A stretch of DNA of 64,000 nucleotides from NCBI GenBank assembly GCA_965217825.1, contig OZ244571.1:3286001-3350000 (forward strand), given 5' to 3'. Position numbers and translations under genes: made by a program. This DNA is from VXNE01 sp965217825 (GTDB lineage: Bacteria; Pseudomonadota; Gammaproteobacteria; Pseudomonadales; Azotimanducaceae). Below, one piece after another: positions 31,591 to 42,258 of this stretch (its first letter is position 1; each line of letters starts with the position of its first letter). Under the pieces are notes generated by a model, which was not told the DNA's origin, did not search any database, and saw only the letters and a list, made by a program, of their open reading frames with translations.

Positions 31591-34569
31591 ATGATCGGTC
31601 GCGGATCGGAATGGCATCGCTGGGAGCCGCACATCCATGCGCCGGGGACGTTGATGAACAACCAGTTCAAGGGACCGACGGCGTGGGACGACTATGTGTC
31701 GGCGCTGGAGGCGGCGATGCCTGTGATCGAGGCGATCGCCGTGACCGACTACTACCTCACGGACACGTACGAGCGGATCCGGGATTACAAGGAGGCCGGT
31801 CGTTTGCCGTCCGTGGGCTTCGTCTTTCCAAACGTCGAACTAAGGCTGGACGTAGCCACGGCCAAGGGTAGATTCGTGAACGCCCACTTGTTCGTGAGTC
31901 CTGAGGACGCATTCCACCTGGAAGAGCTAGCGAACTTCCTGTCGCGGTTGCACTTCGACGCGTACGGTGAACGCTTCGCGTGCTTGCGTGCGGGTCTCAT
32001 TGGTCTCGGGCGGAAGGCCGATCCAACAGTCGTCGACGACGAGGCGGCGCTGAAGTACGGAGCGACGCAGTTCAAGGTAAGCTTCAAGGACCTGCGGGAC
32101 GAGTTCAAGGCGAGCGTGTGGGCGCGGGAGAACATCCGCGTCGGGGTCGCGGGAGGTGCCGACGACGGCACGTCGGGCGTTCGGGGAGCCGCCCACAAGA
32201 CGCTGCGCGAGGAGATCGAGAAGTTCGCGGACGTGATCTTCGCGGGCGGTCCCGCGCAGCGCGAGTTCTGGCTCGGCGAGCGCGATTTGACCGCCGACCA
32301 GATTCGGGCCCGATATCGGGGGCTGAAGCCCTGCCTGCACGGGAGCGACGCCCACAAGCTCGAAGACGTGGCGACGCCTTTTGGCAACCGGTATTCGTGG
32401 ATCAAGGGCGGGCTCGACTTCGACTCGCTCCGGCAGGCGTGCATCGAGCCTCGTGGGCGCGCTTGGGTGGGGTCCCGGCCACCGGCCTCGGCGACGCCGT
32501 CGCAGGTGGTCGCGAAGGTCGAGGGCATCGATGCGCCTTGGATGCGGACGCCGGTCGTGCCGCTCAACGCGGGTCTAGTTGCGATCATCGGAGCCCGAGG
32601 CTCGGGCAAAACAGCGCTCGCAGACCTGATCGCAGCCGGCTGCGACTCGATTCCGAGCGAGGCCTGGGCGGCAGAGGAGTGGGCGAATCCGTCGTTCCTG
32701 GTGAGGGCCCGGCCGCTGATCGGGGAGGGCAAGGTCAAGGTGACCTGGGGCACCGGAGACCCGGCCATCCGGTCGCTGCGCGAGCGCGGAGGAGACGATG
32801 CCGTCAGTTATCCGCGCGTGCGCTACCTGTCCCAGCAGTTCGTCGAGGACCTATGCTCGGCCGGCGGCATGACCGACGAGCTGTTGCAGGAGATCGAGCG
32901 CGTCATCTTCGAGGCGCACCCTCAAGAGGAGCGGGAAAATACGCTGAACTTCGCGGAGTTGCTCGACCTGCGGGCGACCCGTCACCGCCTCGCCCGACAA
33001 CGCGAGGCGGAGGCCGTCTCCGACATTTCCGAGCGCATTAGCGAGGAACTGAAGAAGCAGCAGCTGGTGGCCGGGCTCCGCATGCAGGTCCGGCAGAAGC
33101 GGGAGTCCGTCGATCGGTATACGGCGGACCGGGCCAAGCTGGTAGCGCCGGGCAGCGAGCAGCGTGCGCAACGGCATACCGAGATCGCCGGCGCCGCGAA
33201 CGTCGTCACGCAGCACCTGCGGCGGTTCACGAATCAGCGACAGACGTTTGTAGCGTTGCAGGACGAAGTAAACGACTTCCGCCGGAACAAGGCGCCGGAG
33301 ACGTTGCGGCAAACGCAATCCCGCCACTCGAATAGCGGCATGTCGGGCAACCAATGGATAGCGTTCTTGCTGGATTACACGGGGGACGTGGACGTCGATC
33401 TGGCCAGTTACGTCAGGTGGGTAGACGGGAAGGTCGCCGAATTGAAGGGGACATCGCCGCCCGAAGGAGATCCCGACACCCGGCTGATTGCGAAGGATGC
33501 GGACTTGTCAGAGCTGCCACTGGCGCTGCTCGAGGCAGAGATGGTCCGGCTTGAGAAGCTCGTGAGTGCGGACAGGGAGACACAAAGGAAGTACGCAGCA
33601 GCTTCGAAGGTGATCGCGAGAGAAACGGCGGAGTTGGGGACGCTCGAGACGAAGCTGGAAGACTGCGAGGGGGCGAGGGCGAGGGGGCAAGTACTCTACC
33701 GCGACCGGGAAAAGGCGTACGGGAGGGCGTTTGACGCGCTCCAAGCCGAGCAGTCCGTCCTGGAGGAACTGTATCGGCCGTTGATGCAGCGGTTGGCGAG
33801 GGCGACGGGGACGCTGAACAGGTTGTCGTTCTCCGTGGCTCGGGTGGCGGACGTCGAGGCATGGGCGAACGAGGCGGAAGAAGGACTGATTGACCTTCGC
33901 AAGCAGGGCGCATTCAGGGGCAGGGGGACACTTATCCAGGTGGCGAACGACGTACTGAAGGACGCGTGGGAAACCGGCAGCTCCGAGGAGGTCAGGGCTG
34001 CGATGGCGGATTTCCGTGACCGCTACCAGGAAGATCTTCTAGCGCATTCGCCGATGGCGCACGACGATCAAGAGAGATTCCGGGCATGGTCGAAGCTGTT
34101 CGCGCAGTGGCTGTTCAGTACCGGGCACATCGGGATTCAGTACGGCATCGCATACGACGGGGTGGACATCCGGAAGCTGTCGCCCGGGACACGCGGGATC
34201 GTGCTGCTGCTTCTGTACCTCGCTTTGGACCACGCCGACACTCGGCCGCTGGTGATCGATCAGCCGGAGGAGAACCTAGACCCGAAGTCTGTATTCGACG
34301 AACTCGTGGAGCTATTCATCAAGGCGAAGTCGAAGCGTCAGGTGATCATCGTGACCCATAACGCGAATCTGGTGGTCAACACGGATGCGGACCAGGTCAT
34401 CGTCGCGGAGGTGGGTCCGCACCCGCAGGGAGGGTTGCCGCCGATTTCGTACAAGGCGGGGGGACTTCAGAATGCGGAGATCCGCAAGGCCGTGTGCGAC
34501 ATACTCGAAGGCGGCGAAGAAGCGTTCCGGGAGCGGGCGAGGCGATTGAGGGTAGGTCTTCCGCACTGA
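31591..34569 (+). CDS. PHP domain - SMC-like ATPase (Ppl/TrlF type defence protein)
   Basis: A 992-aa protein from ATG 31591 (AGGGAG eight bases upstream). The N-terminal PHP phosphoesterase domain has HIH at 14-16, a conserved Asp in AIAVTDYY, and HGSDAH at 250-255. An ABC/SMC-type ATPase follows: Walker A GARGSGKT with K340, then a long coiled-coil region (about 440-760), then a signature-like KLSPGTRG and Walker B PLVIDQPEENLD, and an H-loop IVTHNANLV. This is the layout of TrlF-family AAA proteins and of the Ppl defence gene reported by Gao and colleagues. It probably acts on nucleic acids or nucleotides under ATP control; the exact substrate is unknown. Confidence 0.85.
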   Translation: MIGRGSEWHRWEPHIHAPGTLMNNQFKGPTAWDDYVSALEAAMPVIEAIAVTDYYLTDTYERIRDYKEAGRLPSVGFVFPNVELRLDVATAKGRFVNAHLFVSPEDAFHLEELANFLSRLHFDAYGERFACLRAGLIGLGRKADPTVVDDEAALKYGATQFKVSFKDLRDEFKASVWARENIRVGVAGGADDGTSGVRGAAHKTLREEIEKFADVIFAGGPAQREFWLGERDLTADQIRARYRGLKPCLHGSDAHKLEDVATPFGNRYSWIKGGLDFDSLRQACIEPRGRAWVGSRPPASATPSQVVAKVEGIDAPWMRTPVVPLNAGLVAIIGARGSGKTALADLIAAGCDSIPSEAWAAEEWANPSFLVRARPLIGEGKVKVTWGTGDPAIRSLRERGGDDAVSYPRVRYLSQQFVEDLCSAGGMTDELLQEIERVIFEAHPQEERENTLNFAELLDLRATRHRLARQREAEAVSDISERISEELKKQQLVAGLRMQVRQKRESVDRYTADRAKLVAPGSEQRAQRHTEIAGAANVVTQHLRRFTNQRQTFVALQDEVNDFRRNKAPETLRQTQSRHSNSGMSGNQWIAFLLDYTGDVDVDLASYVRWVDGKVAELKGTSPPEGDPDTRLIAKDADLSELPLALLEAEMVRLEKLVSADRETQRKYAAASKVIARETAELGTLETKLEDCEGARARGQVLYRDREKAYGRAFDALQAEQSVLEELYRPLMQRLARATGTLNRLSFSVARVADVEAWANEAEEGLIDLRKQGAFRGRGTLIQVANDVLKDAWETGSSEEVRAAMADFRDRYQEDLLAHSPMAHDDQERFRAWSKLFAQWLFSTGHIGIQYGIAYDGVDIRKLSPGTRGIVLLLLYLALDHADTRPLVIDQPEENLDPKSVFDELVELFIKAKSKRQVIIVTHNANLVVNTDADQVIVAEVGPHPQGGLPPISYKAGGLQNAEIRKAVCDILEGGEEAFRERARRLRVGLPH

Positions 34570-37063
34570 GGACGGCGACGTTGAGCGGGTGGCGGCTCGC
34601 CGAAGGGCCGATCATCCATGTTGTCAACGGAGGCGGCTGCCGGAGCGCTGTGCCTCCCGCAGCGTCAAGCCGCTAAGTGGCTCCTCCACACGCCGATGCA
34701 CCTAGAGTGAGGTTTCGCCTCGGCGCCCCCAGCCCACCAAGTCCTCTTAGCGAACGCGTACGCGCTGTTTCGCCCGGATGTAGCTTCGAACCCAGCGAGC
34801 CGCCTCCGACCCATTGCGCCTCAATCCATCGAGGTGGCGAGGGCCTGGTGCACCAACGAGTCGCATGCCGCCACGTCCTCTACGGAGTGGATGTCCACAA
34901 AGCAACTCGCATCGTACTGTGCGTGCGGAATGAACTTCCAATCTCCTGTGTCATGAACTGGGAGCTCGCATTCACTAGCGTCAATGTCGAACAGAATCAT
35001 TACCCTCTGTGTCCGGGGTAACACCTCACAGATGAACTCTGCGTTTCGGTTGTGATAGCTCACCGACTTGGGCTTAGCCACTTCTATGACGGCCTCATCT
35101 AACGCCATTATCGACCGTCTAAATTCGTCAAAAACAGCTAGCGCTCCCTCGTCCATGCTCGCTCTCGTCGCCTTGACGCTACCTTGCTGCCCTCGCAGCC
35201 TGTTCACTTTTGCCCGGCGTAGTGACGCCTCCGACACCTCCAACCTAGACCAGATCGTGAGGGCGCGCTTCGCCAGCATTCTGCCGCGTGTACTCATCTC
35301 CTGCGAGGACCACTTGTCCTGCTCAGCCACGTATCGATTAAGACGTAGCGCGCTATCGTTGAACCCGTTTCTCACGCTCTTCTTTGCGTGAAACGGTCGA
35401 TCCGAGTACGTTTCGTTGTACGCGGTCAGCGTGAGGTTGCCTAACCGGTGTAACCAAGTCTCGTGAACCGCTTGCCAGTTCCCCCCGAGCATGGCCCGCC
35501 ACTTGAAATGGAGGTTTTCGTTCTGTGGCATGATGTGCTCAATTGAGTAACCACTCGTGTCTGTACGTTCCTTGGACTTGCCATTCTCAAGACGTTCTAG
35601 CAGTGCTCGACAGATCTGGCGACCGTAGAGTTCCTCCTCCTCCAGCGCACGCCGGAATTCCCGGTCCGTCGGAAATGCATAATTGGTGTCCTTGAGCCAG
35701 TACAGGTTGACTTGGAGCGAACCCAAAACATCGCCCCTTGCCAATGCGTATGCCAATCTGGAGAAGTGCTTCCAGTACGACCGCGTCTGCCAACCGCACA
35801 CGTCCCGCCGCACCAAGTAGCTCTCGACCAAGTCAAGCGCTGCTGCCAGGTCATCCCTAGCCATGTGGCTTTTGGAATACCCATCCAATAGCCGCATGAT
35901 CAAGATCGCTGGTGTCGTCGCCGATGCTCGTATGCGTCCTAGTCGATCTGCGACTTCGGAAAACTCGCCTGTTCCCATAATGAACGCCGCGTGATAGTGC
36001 GCATACGTTTCCATCCGCGCCAACAATTCCTGCAATTTTTCTGGATTGCCCTTACGATCCTCGAAGGCCGAGCGAAACGCCGCATACACCTGATCTACAC
36101 GTCCTTGCTTTTGCGCACGTTGATCAAGTGCTATGAAGTCCCGTAGGAAGTTGTCGAGCTGAGCAGCACTACCAATGTAGAGGCGCTCAATATTCCGCCA
36201 ATGCCTCTCGTACAACTCTGTCTGCTCAGCTTCCTCCAACCCCATTAGAATATAGTTCCGAACCAAGTCTGCCTGAGTCAGGTCGAGGCCAGTAGAGTTC
36301 AGGCTCTCGAAGATCTGCTGAGGATCGTCCGTTCCCCGTTCGAGCCTTACATCAACGACCGTGAGTCGCCCGACCCCTGCCATGACCGTGTTGAGATCCA
36401 AGTCCCCCTTTAGCTTCTCGCGGAAGAACTGGTAGTTCCGCACCACGCTCGACGAATGTCTGCCATTCATTTGCACTTCCGCCTTCTCGATGAGCGACCG
36501 CAACGTTGCGTCGTCCCTATTCCGTAGCACCAATTTTCGGCGCTGGCCCGGTCCCTCATACGTGTTAATCAGGAAGTCGTGCTCTATCTTCGGAGCCCCA
36601 TTGTCTGGATGGCATGTCTCCTGGTTGACGTGGTCGCGTATTGCCGCCATCAATAGCGATACCGTAGTCATCCGCTGCTGACCGTCGATTAGCAACCATC
36701 GCGAGAAGGCGGCACTGTTCCCCTTGGTTGAGATGTACACCACCGGACCAAAGAAGTGATCTCCCTTCTCCGTTTGTCCAACGCGTTCGATGTCCGCCCA
36801 AAGCTGCTCGCACTGCTCCTCGGCCCAGTTGTAGTCCCGCTGGAAGACCGGAATGACGAATTGCACCGACCCACCCACGAGTTCCACATACTTCCTCTTG
36901 TTGGCGAGTCTAATCCAATACCGAAATGAGCCTGAACGGAGAGCTTGACTGAACTGTAGGCGGCATCGGAATCGGTATTGAACGAGACGCCATCTTGGCC
37001 TGTCGGCGTGTTGCGTACAAGAGCGGTCCATCGCTTTCTTTGAGCAACAAAATCTTGTTGTCG

Positions 37064-37199
37064 GTCCTGTGGAGTTGTGGGCGAGAGGCGCGCGAGTGTG
37101 GTCAGGCGGTGGGCAACGCGCTAGCGTTGTCCACGGGCTGTCCACACGGCCCGCAGGGCGTGCGCCGGTCCGCAGGACTCGTCCACAACTCCACAGGAC
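37064..37199 (-). repeat. Structured palindromic module inside IS copy A
   Basis: A 136-base segment just downstream of the transposase gene, bounded by perfect 17-bp arms (GTCCTGTGGAGTTGTGG and its complement). Inside are two mini-hairpins and a long imperfect stem; details are given under copy B, where it reads on the plus strand. Confidence 0.7.
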
Positions 37200-37209
37200 T
37201 CCGAGTGTC

Positions 37210-38469
37210 TCAGGCGGCGGGGTTCTCTCGATCGATCGACCGGAAAAGATCGTTCCGGGCCTGGTTCAGCGCCGCGGCGGCCGCCAGGTCGCTGACCGCG
37301 TGGGCGGCGACATCGAGTTGCTCGAAGGTGATGCCCCGGGCCAGGTATTGCTCGGCGTCGGTGAGCGACTTCAGCTTCTCGTAGGGGGTCATCACGTCGG
37401 CATCGCGATAGCGCTTGTGCACCCGGCCCTTACCGTCGGTCTCCTCGGTGGGGAACAGGCAGGGCCGGTGGTAGTTCAGAAACGGCGACAGGGCGTCCCG
37501 GTTGAAGGCGTTGACCGGCTCGGCGAAGTGCGCCGGGATGTGGGCGTGGCCGAGCCACTTGCGGATCACCGCGGCGTTCTTGCCCTCCACCAGGGCGTTG
37601 TCGTTGGACTGCCGGGCGCGGGACTTGGTGAACTCCCCGACATGCAGCTTGTTCAACAGTTCGGCAACCCGGTGGTTGATGTACTCGGAGCCGTTGTCGG
37701 CATGGAAGCCCTTGACGTCAAAGGGAAACGCCTCGATCAGCGCTTCGAGCACCGGAATCAGGAAGGCTTCGGAGATGGCTGGCACGGTGCCCACCTGCTG
37801 GTACTGGGTGACCTCGTCCACCACGTTGATGTGGTAGACGCCCTTGACCCCGTCCAGGTCGCCCTGATGGACCGTGTCCACCCGCAAAAATCCCGGCTGT
37901 CCCCGCGGCTGCGGTCGGCGCCGTATCCCAATCGCCACCGGCGTCGGCCGGGTGCGATGCCAGATCCGGCGCACGTTGCGGTAGGTGCGGGACTGGCGCA
38001 GGTTGTACAGATGTCCGTTGGACAACCCCGCCAAGCGCTCGAATCGGAGATCGCCGAACACCGTCCAGGCCCGGCGCAGCACCGCGCGGGTGGCGGATCC
38101 GGACATCTGGCCCAGCTCCGCGTCCACCCGCGCCAAAAGCCGGATGTCCGAGGACGTGTAGCGCCGCTCGAACGGCCGCGCCGGCACTCGGCCGCGCCGA
38201 TCCTCGATGCGCCCGGTCCGGCGATGCTGGCCGATCAGTCGCGTCAACTGGGCCCGCGACAACCCGGTCACCTTCGCCAGATACCGCTTCACCAGCCCCT
38301 TGTCCGCCTTGCCCAGGCGGTGATAGTCCAACCTCACCAGCGTGCGGCGAACCAAGGTGTGGACGCCCTTGCGGGCGCCCCCGGCAAAGTCCACCGCCTC
38401 GCTGCCCTCCACAAAGGCGCGAACCTGCTCCAGGGTCCGAACCCGTTGCGTCTGTAGCGTCACGATCAT
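37210..38469 (-). CDS. IS481-like transposase, copy A
   Basis: A 419-aa protein identical in translation to the copy at 60565. The N-terminus has helix-turn-helix segments (LAKVTGLSRAQLTRLIGQHRR). The integrase core carries the DDE residues in FLRVDTVHQGDL, GFHADNGSEYINH and NDNALVEGKN. It is intact. Confidence 0.92.
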   Translation of the reverse strand: MIVTLQTQRVRTLEQVRAFVEGSEAVDFAGGARKGVHTLVRRTLVRLDYHRLGKADKGLVKRYLAKVTGLSRAQLTRLIGQHRRTGRIEDRRGRVPARPFERRYTSSDIRLLARVDAELGQMSGSATRAVLRRAWTVFGDLRFERLAGLSNGHLYNLRQSRTYRNVRRIWHRTRPTPVAIGIRRRPQPRGQPGFLRVDTVHQGDLDGVKGVYHINVVDEVTQYQQVGTVPAISEAFLIPVLEALIEAFPFDVKGFHADNGSEYINHRVAELLNKLHVGEFTKSRARQSNDNALVEGKNAAVIRKWLGHAHIPAHFAEPVNAFNRDALSPFLNYHRPCLFPTEETDGKGRVHKRYRDADVMTPYEKLKSLTDAEQYLARGITFEQLDVAAHAVSDLAAAAALNQARNDLFRSIDRENPAA

Positions 38470-38823
38470 CCTCCGATGATCCCTGACGCCGCGCTACAGG
38501 CTCATGTGTCGTTGGATTTACGCCCCCCGTTCAGGCTCATGTCACGTTGGACAAGGCTTGGCGTCCAATGACTCCTCCAGTTACTGTATCCTCGTCGGCG
38601 CATTCTACGTCACGCACCCTGCTGGGGCACTAGAGTTGCTCCCAGACCCCGGCCGGGATCTGCGGCGATCTGGTGTCGTCGACGAGGTCCAGATTGGCGA
38701 CGAGCAGACGCAACCCATCTGCCTTGTGTGTAGTGATTCAGTTTTGAAACTGGCCCCTGGTCAGCCGCGCTGCCATCGAACTCCTGCGAGGCAGGATTCC
38801 AACCTGAGCTCCAATGGAGGAAC

Positions 38824-41800
38824 ATGGGCGAGGTGGAACACGGAGTCAGCATGGCGGAAACGGACTCAAACGCCCGCGTGGGCGGAGCAGCGCGAGTCGA
38901 GACCCTCGCCAAGTTCTACTTGGGCTGTATTGAGGCCGAACAGGCGGCGGCGCTCGCCTTGCGGATTGACGGCAACTACCTGGAGGCCCGTGCGAGCTTC
39001 GTCGAGGAGGGGGCGGCGGTATCGATCCCCGACAACCCGGGCGCCGCGAAATGGTGCGCGAACCGCTTGCGCGATGACCCGCAAGGGTTGGTAGCCCTCG
39101 GCTGGCCGGTCTGCGTGGGGCCGGAGCCGCAATCCCGCGAACTGTCCGTCTCGCCGCTGCTTGTCGGCGACGCCCGGGTGTACCGTGGCGACGGCGGCAT
39201 GTGGCGCTGCGAGCGGGCGGGCGGGGGCGTGGACCTGAACCCGGCGTCACTGAGCCTTCTGGGGTTTTCGGCAGAAGATCGCCTGGCGATTGAGACGGCC
39301 ATCGCCCAAAGCGTGGCGGTCGATGAGGCGGAGGGGCGGCGGGAGCGAGCCGCAGCAATTCTGCGGGAACTAACTGAGCACGGAGTAGAGGGGCTTGCGG
39401 GAATAGGCGCATCTCCGCCCGTCCGCATCGACGGGTGCAGGCGCAGCGGGGTCGTCAACGCTGCGATTCTCCTGCCTCCCGCGTCCAGCACCACCCTGAT
39501 ACTCAACCTCGCAAGGGATCTGCGGGAGCTTGCCGACGGTGACGGGCACCTGGGAGAGCTGACGGGAGCGGCGTCCGTCTTTTTCGGCGGCGACCCCCCC
39601 AAAAGCGCCTCGGAGTCGGTGGACCCGACGCCAACCGTTGGTCACTCGTCCGTGCAGCAGGACAGGGCCGTCTACTCGGCGATGACAAACCCTCTGACCG
39701 TGGTGACCGGACCGCCTGGTTCAGGCAAGTCGCAGGTGGTTCTAAATGCGGTGGCCGCCGCCGTCTACCGAGGGGAGACCGTGCTGATCGCCTCGAAGAA
39801 CAACAAGGCCGTTGATGTCGTGGTGGAGCGACTGCGCGTCACCGCCCCGCTCTGCCCGGTGGTCCGTGCCGGGGCCGCTTCGCAACGACAGGCGCTGGCC
39901 AGCGACATCGACCGCTTGGTCGGCGAGGCTGAGCGGGCGGAACCCGCCCAAGGGCTCGTGGATGCCAGCGACCAGTGGCACCGAGTTCACCGCCAAGTCC
40001 GGACTGTGCATGAGACGCGCGAGGAGCGCCTGTTGGCACTCAGCGAGATGCAGTCGCTCGAAGGCAGGCTGGCCAGCACGCCACTGCCCGAGGGCGTTCC
40101 TGACGGTCTAACGGAGGACGGCGTTGACCACGCAGCGGCAAAGGTGAGCGCGGCACTTCGCGGACTCCACGCTCCCCGCCAATTCCAAATGCTCCGCGAG
40201 CTTGACGAGCGAGCGCGACGCGATGGGCCGGCGCCAGAGGGTGTGCCGGAAGGCCTGGATCCCTCTGAAGTCAAGGCTGCGTGCGACGATGTGGGGGCGG
40301 CCCTCAGGACGCTTGCCCGCCGGCCAGGGCTGTTCGTCCGGCGGCGTACGAGGCAGCGGCGAATGTCCGCGGCCCGTAGCGCGTTGGAGAGGTTCGGCGA
40401 GCGCGTGCCGCATCTTCGGGAGCGAGGGTTGAGCAGCCTGGCGCAGTTGGATCCTGGCCAACCCGAATTGGGTGCCGCCGAGGCACACGACCGGTTCGAT
40501 CAGGTCGCGGCGGAGGCCCTTGACGTTGCCAAGAGGGCCACCACGCGACGGCTGCTGGATGAGACAAGAGCGGATGTCGAGGAGCGATTGGCCTGCGCAA
40601 GGGAGGCACTGGCGGTGTTCGGCGATTGCGCGCCGCATCTTCGGGAGCGGGCTGAGGCCTGCCTTGCCAGCGTGGATCCGCTCGCCCCCGCCCCCGGCGT
40701 TCATGAGGCTGGCACGAAGTTGGATGCTGTTTTCAAGGAAGCTTCCCGCGATGCCGCGTCCGTAGCCGACAGAAAGCGGCGCGAAACCCTGCGCGAGCGC
40801 CTTGATGGGCTTCCCGACATCCACGACTCCGAGGATCGCCTGTGGGCGCTCTCCGAGCAGCGATCGAAGGCGGGGTTGGCCCTCTTTCGGGCAAAGATCC
40901 GTCAAATGCAGACGGATCGTCCGGAAGCGTGGCAGGCGGCGGGGCGTCTGGCGAGCCGCATCCAGGCGGCGGCGAAAGGCAACGCGCGCGTCTCCGACGT
41001 GCATGCGCTGGTCCCCCAAGCGCTGACCGCCCTGCCCGTGTGGTCCATTACGAATTTGTCGGCGCGAGGCACGCTGCCCCTGATTGACGGCCTGTTCGAC
41101 CTGGTGGTTATTGACGAGGCATCCCAGTGCGACGCAGCCTCGGCAATGCCCTTGCTGGTGCGGGGGAAGCGCGCCATGGTGATCGGTGACGAGCATCAGC
41201 TTCCACACATCACGACGCTAGGCGAGCAGCGCGAAGGCGCGATCGCGGCGCGTTGCGGCCTGGGGGCTGATGATCTTGCCGCATTTGGCTACAGGACGAA
41301 CAGTTGCTTTGGCGTGGCGCGGTCGCGCCTCGCACGTCCCCCCATCATGCTCGACCTGCACTTCCGGTCGCATCCTGCGGTGGTGGAGTTCTCAAACCGG
41401 CAGTTCTACGCGGGAAGAATGACGATGTGCGGAACGGCGAGGCCGCCAGTCGGCATGTCGGCCATCGAGTGGGTTCCGGTGTCCGGGCGCTGCGAGCGCG
41501 GCGCCGGCAACAGCAGTTGGCAAAACCGCCGGGAAGCAGCGACCGTGGCGGCCCGCGTGGCCGAGGATCTCGCGGCCTATCGGCGGGGAAACCTGTCGGT
41601 CGGGGTGGTGACGCCCTTTGCTCAGCAGGCGAAAACGATCTCGGTAGCCCTGCGCCGAGAGGGGGTCAACGCCACGCGTGAGGGGATCGAAATCGCCACG
41701 GCCCACCGGTTTCAGGGGGACGAGCGCGACGTCATCTATCTCTCACCGGTAATCGATGAAGGGTCAAGACGTCAAGTGGCGGACTTTGCGGCTGACCCGA

Positions 41801-42258
41801 ACCTGCTGAATGTGGCGCTGACGCGCGCCCGCTGCCGGATTGTGATCGTCGGCAGCGAAGCGGCCTGTCGCAAGCACCCGAACCACCTGAGAGCGCTGGC
41901 GGAGCATGTGGCCAAACTGGCGACGACGGCCTTTGACAGTCCGCTGGAGCGGGATCTCCATGCTGCCCTGCGCGAGCGGGGCATTGAGGTGGAACCAGGG
42001 GTGGAGGTTCGCCCCTATCGCCTTGATCTGGCTGCACGGAGCGGGGAGGTGAAGGTGGACATCGAATGCGACGGCGCACCCTTTCATGGCGAAGATGAGC
42101 GAGACGATGAACGGGACCGGGCGTTGCGGGAGATGGGCTGGTCCGTGGTGCGGTTCAGCGGGCGACGCATTAGGCACCGGCTCGACGATTGCGTGCGCGA
42201 GGTGGTTGACCTGCTGGCATCAGATTCAGCCCGAAGCGGCACTAAGATTTCAAGCTGA
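38824..42258 (+). CDS. SF1 helicase with internal coiled-coil repeats and C-terminal Vsr/DUF559-like nuclease
   Basis: An 1144-aa protein from ATG 38824 (alternative ATG 38851). Walker A TGPPGSGKS with K302; Walker B LVVIDEASQ with D764/E765; LDLHFRSHPAVVEFSNRQFY and TAHRFQGDERDVIYLSPV are later SF1 motifs. Between the ATPase halves, about 400 residues form coiled coil with two related segments (ALERFGERVPHLRERGLSSL and ALAVFGDCAPHLRERAEACL). The C-terminus (SPLERDLHAALRERG to VDIECDGAPFH, about 1040-1120) is a Vsr/DUF559-type PD-(D/E)xK nuclease with D1079. It lies 200 bases upstream of a second helicase-nuclease on the same strand. Confidence 0.85.
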   Translation: MGEVEHGVSMAETDSNARVGGAARVETLAKFYLGCIEAEQAAALALRIDGNYLEARASFVEEGAAVSIPDNPGAAKWCANRLRDDPQGLVALGWPVCVGPEPQSRELSVSPLLVGDARVYRGDGGMWRCERAGGGVDLNPASLSLLGFSAEDRLAIETAIAQSVAVDEAEGRRERAAAILRELTEHGVEGLAGIGASPPVRIDGCRRSGVVNAAILLPPASSTTLILNLARDLRELADGDGHLGELTGAASVFFGGDPPKSASESVDPTPTVGHSSVQQDRAVYSAMTNPLTVVTGPPGSGKSQVVLNAVAAAVYRGETVLIASKNNKAVDVVVERLRVTAPLCPVVRAGAASQRQALASDIDRLVGEAERAEPAQGLVDASDQWHRVHRQVRTVHETREERLLALSEMQSLEGRLASTPLPEGVPDGLTEDGVDHAAAKVSAALRGLHAPRQFQMLRELDERARRDGPAPEGVPEGLDPSEVKAACDDVGAALRTLARRPGLFVRRRTRQRRMSAARSALERFGERVPHLRERGLSSLAQLDPGQPELGAAEAHDRFDQVAAEALDVAKRATTRRLLDETRADVEERLACAREALAVFGDCAPHLRERAEACLASVDPLAPAPGVHEAGTKLDAVFKEASRDAASVADRKRRETLRERLDGLPDIHDSEDRLWALSEQRSKAGLALFRAKIRQMQTDRPEAWQAAGRLASRIQAAAKGNARVSDVHALVPQALTALPVWSITNLSARGTLPLIDGLFDLVVIDEASQCDAASAMPLLVRGKRAMVIGDEHQLPHITTLGEQREGAIAARCGLGADDLAAFGYRTNSCFGVARSRLARPPIMLDLHFRSHPAVVEFSNRQFYAGRMTMCGTARPPVGMSAIEWVPVSGRCERGAGNSSWQNRREAATVAARVAEDLAAYRRGNLSVGVVTPFAQQAKTISVALRREGVNATREGIEIATAHRFQGDERDVIYLSPVIDEGSRRQVADFAADPNLLNVALTRARCRIVIVGSEAACRKHPNHLRALAEHVAKLATTAFDSPLERDLHAALRERGIEVEPGVEVRPYRLDLAARSGEVKVDIECDGAPFHGEDERDDERDRALREMGWSVVRFSGRRIRHRLDDCVREVVDLLASDSARSGTKISS

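Larger units (their letters stand above)
36907..38558 (-). mobile_element. IS481-like element, copy A
   Basis: A 1652-bp element with related ends: AGCCTTGTCCAACGTGACAT at the transposase-start side and AGTCTAATCCAATACCGAAA at the other, both continuing into ATGAGCCTGAACGG. It is flanked by the 5-bp duplication TGGCG (36902-36906 and 38559-38563). It is the same element as 60476-62127 in opposite orientation and equal in length. It interrupts the GmrSD gene. Confidence 0.92.
34821..38568 (-). pseudogene. GmrSD-type (DUF262/DUF1524) type IV restriction enzyme, split by an IS481-like element
   Basis: The body runs from 36906 down to 34821. DUF262 motifs: FVIPVFQRDYNW, WLLIDGQQRMTT, ESLNSTGLDLTQADLVRNYI. 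DUF1524 HNH: YSIEHIMPQN and LHRLGNLTLTAYN. A DUF5655-like C-terminus follows. Such enzymes cut glucosylated or otherwise modified DNA. The start lies on the other side of the IS: TTG at 38568-38566, with GGAGGAG upstream, then GAC. Joining across the 5-bp duplication gives MDANKRKYVELVGG and a frame of exactly 697 codons, so the IS sits in codon 2. The gene is off unless the IS leaves, or unless transcription from the IS uses an alternative start. Confidence 0.88.
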
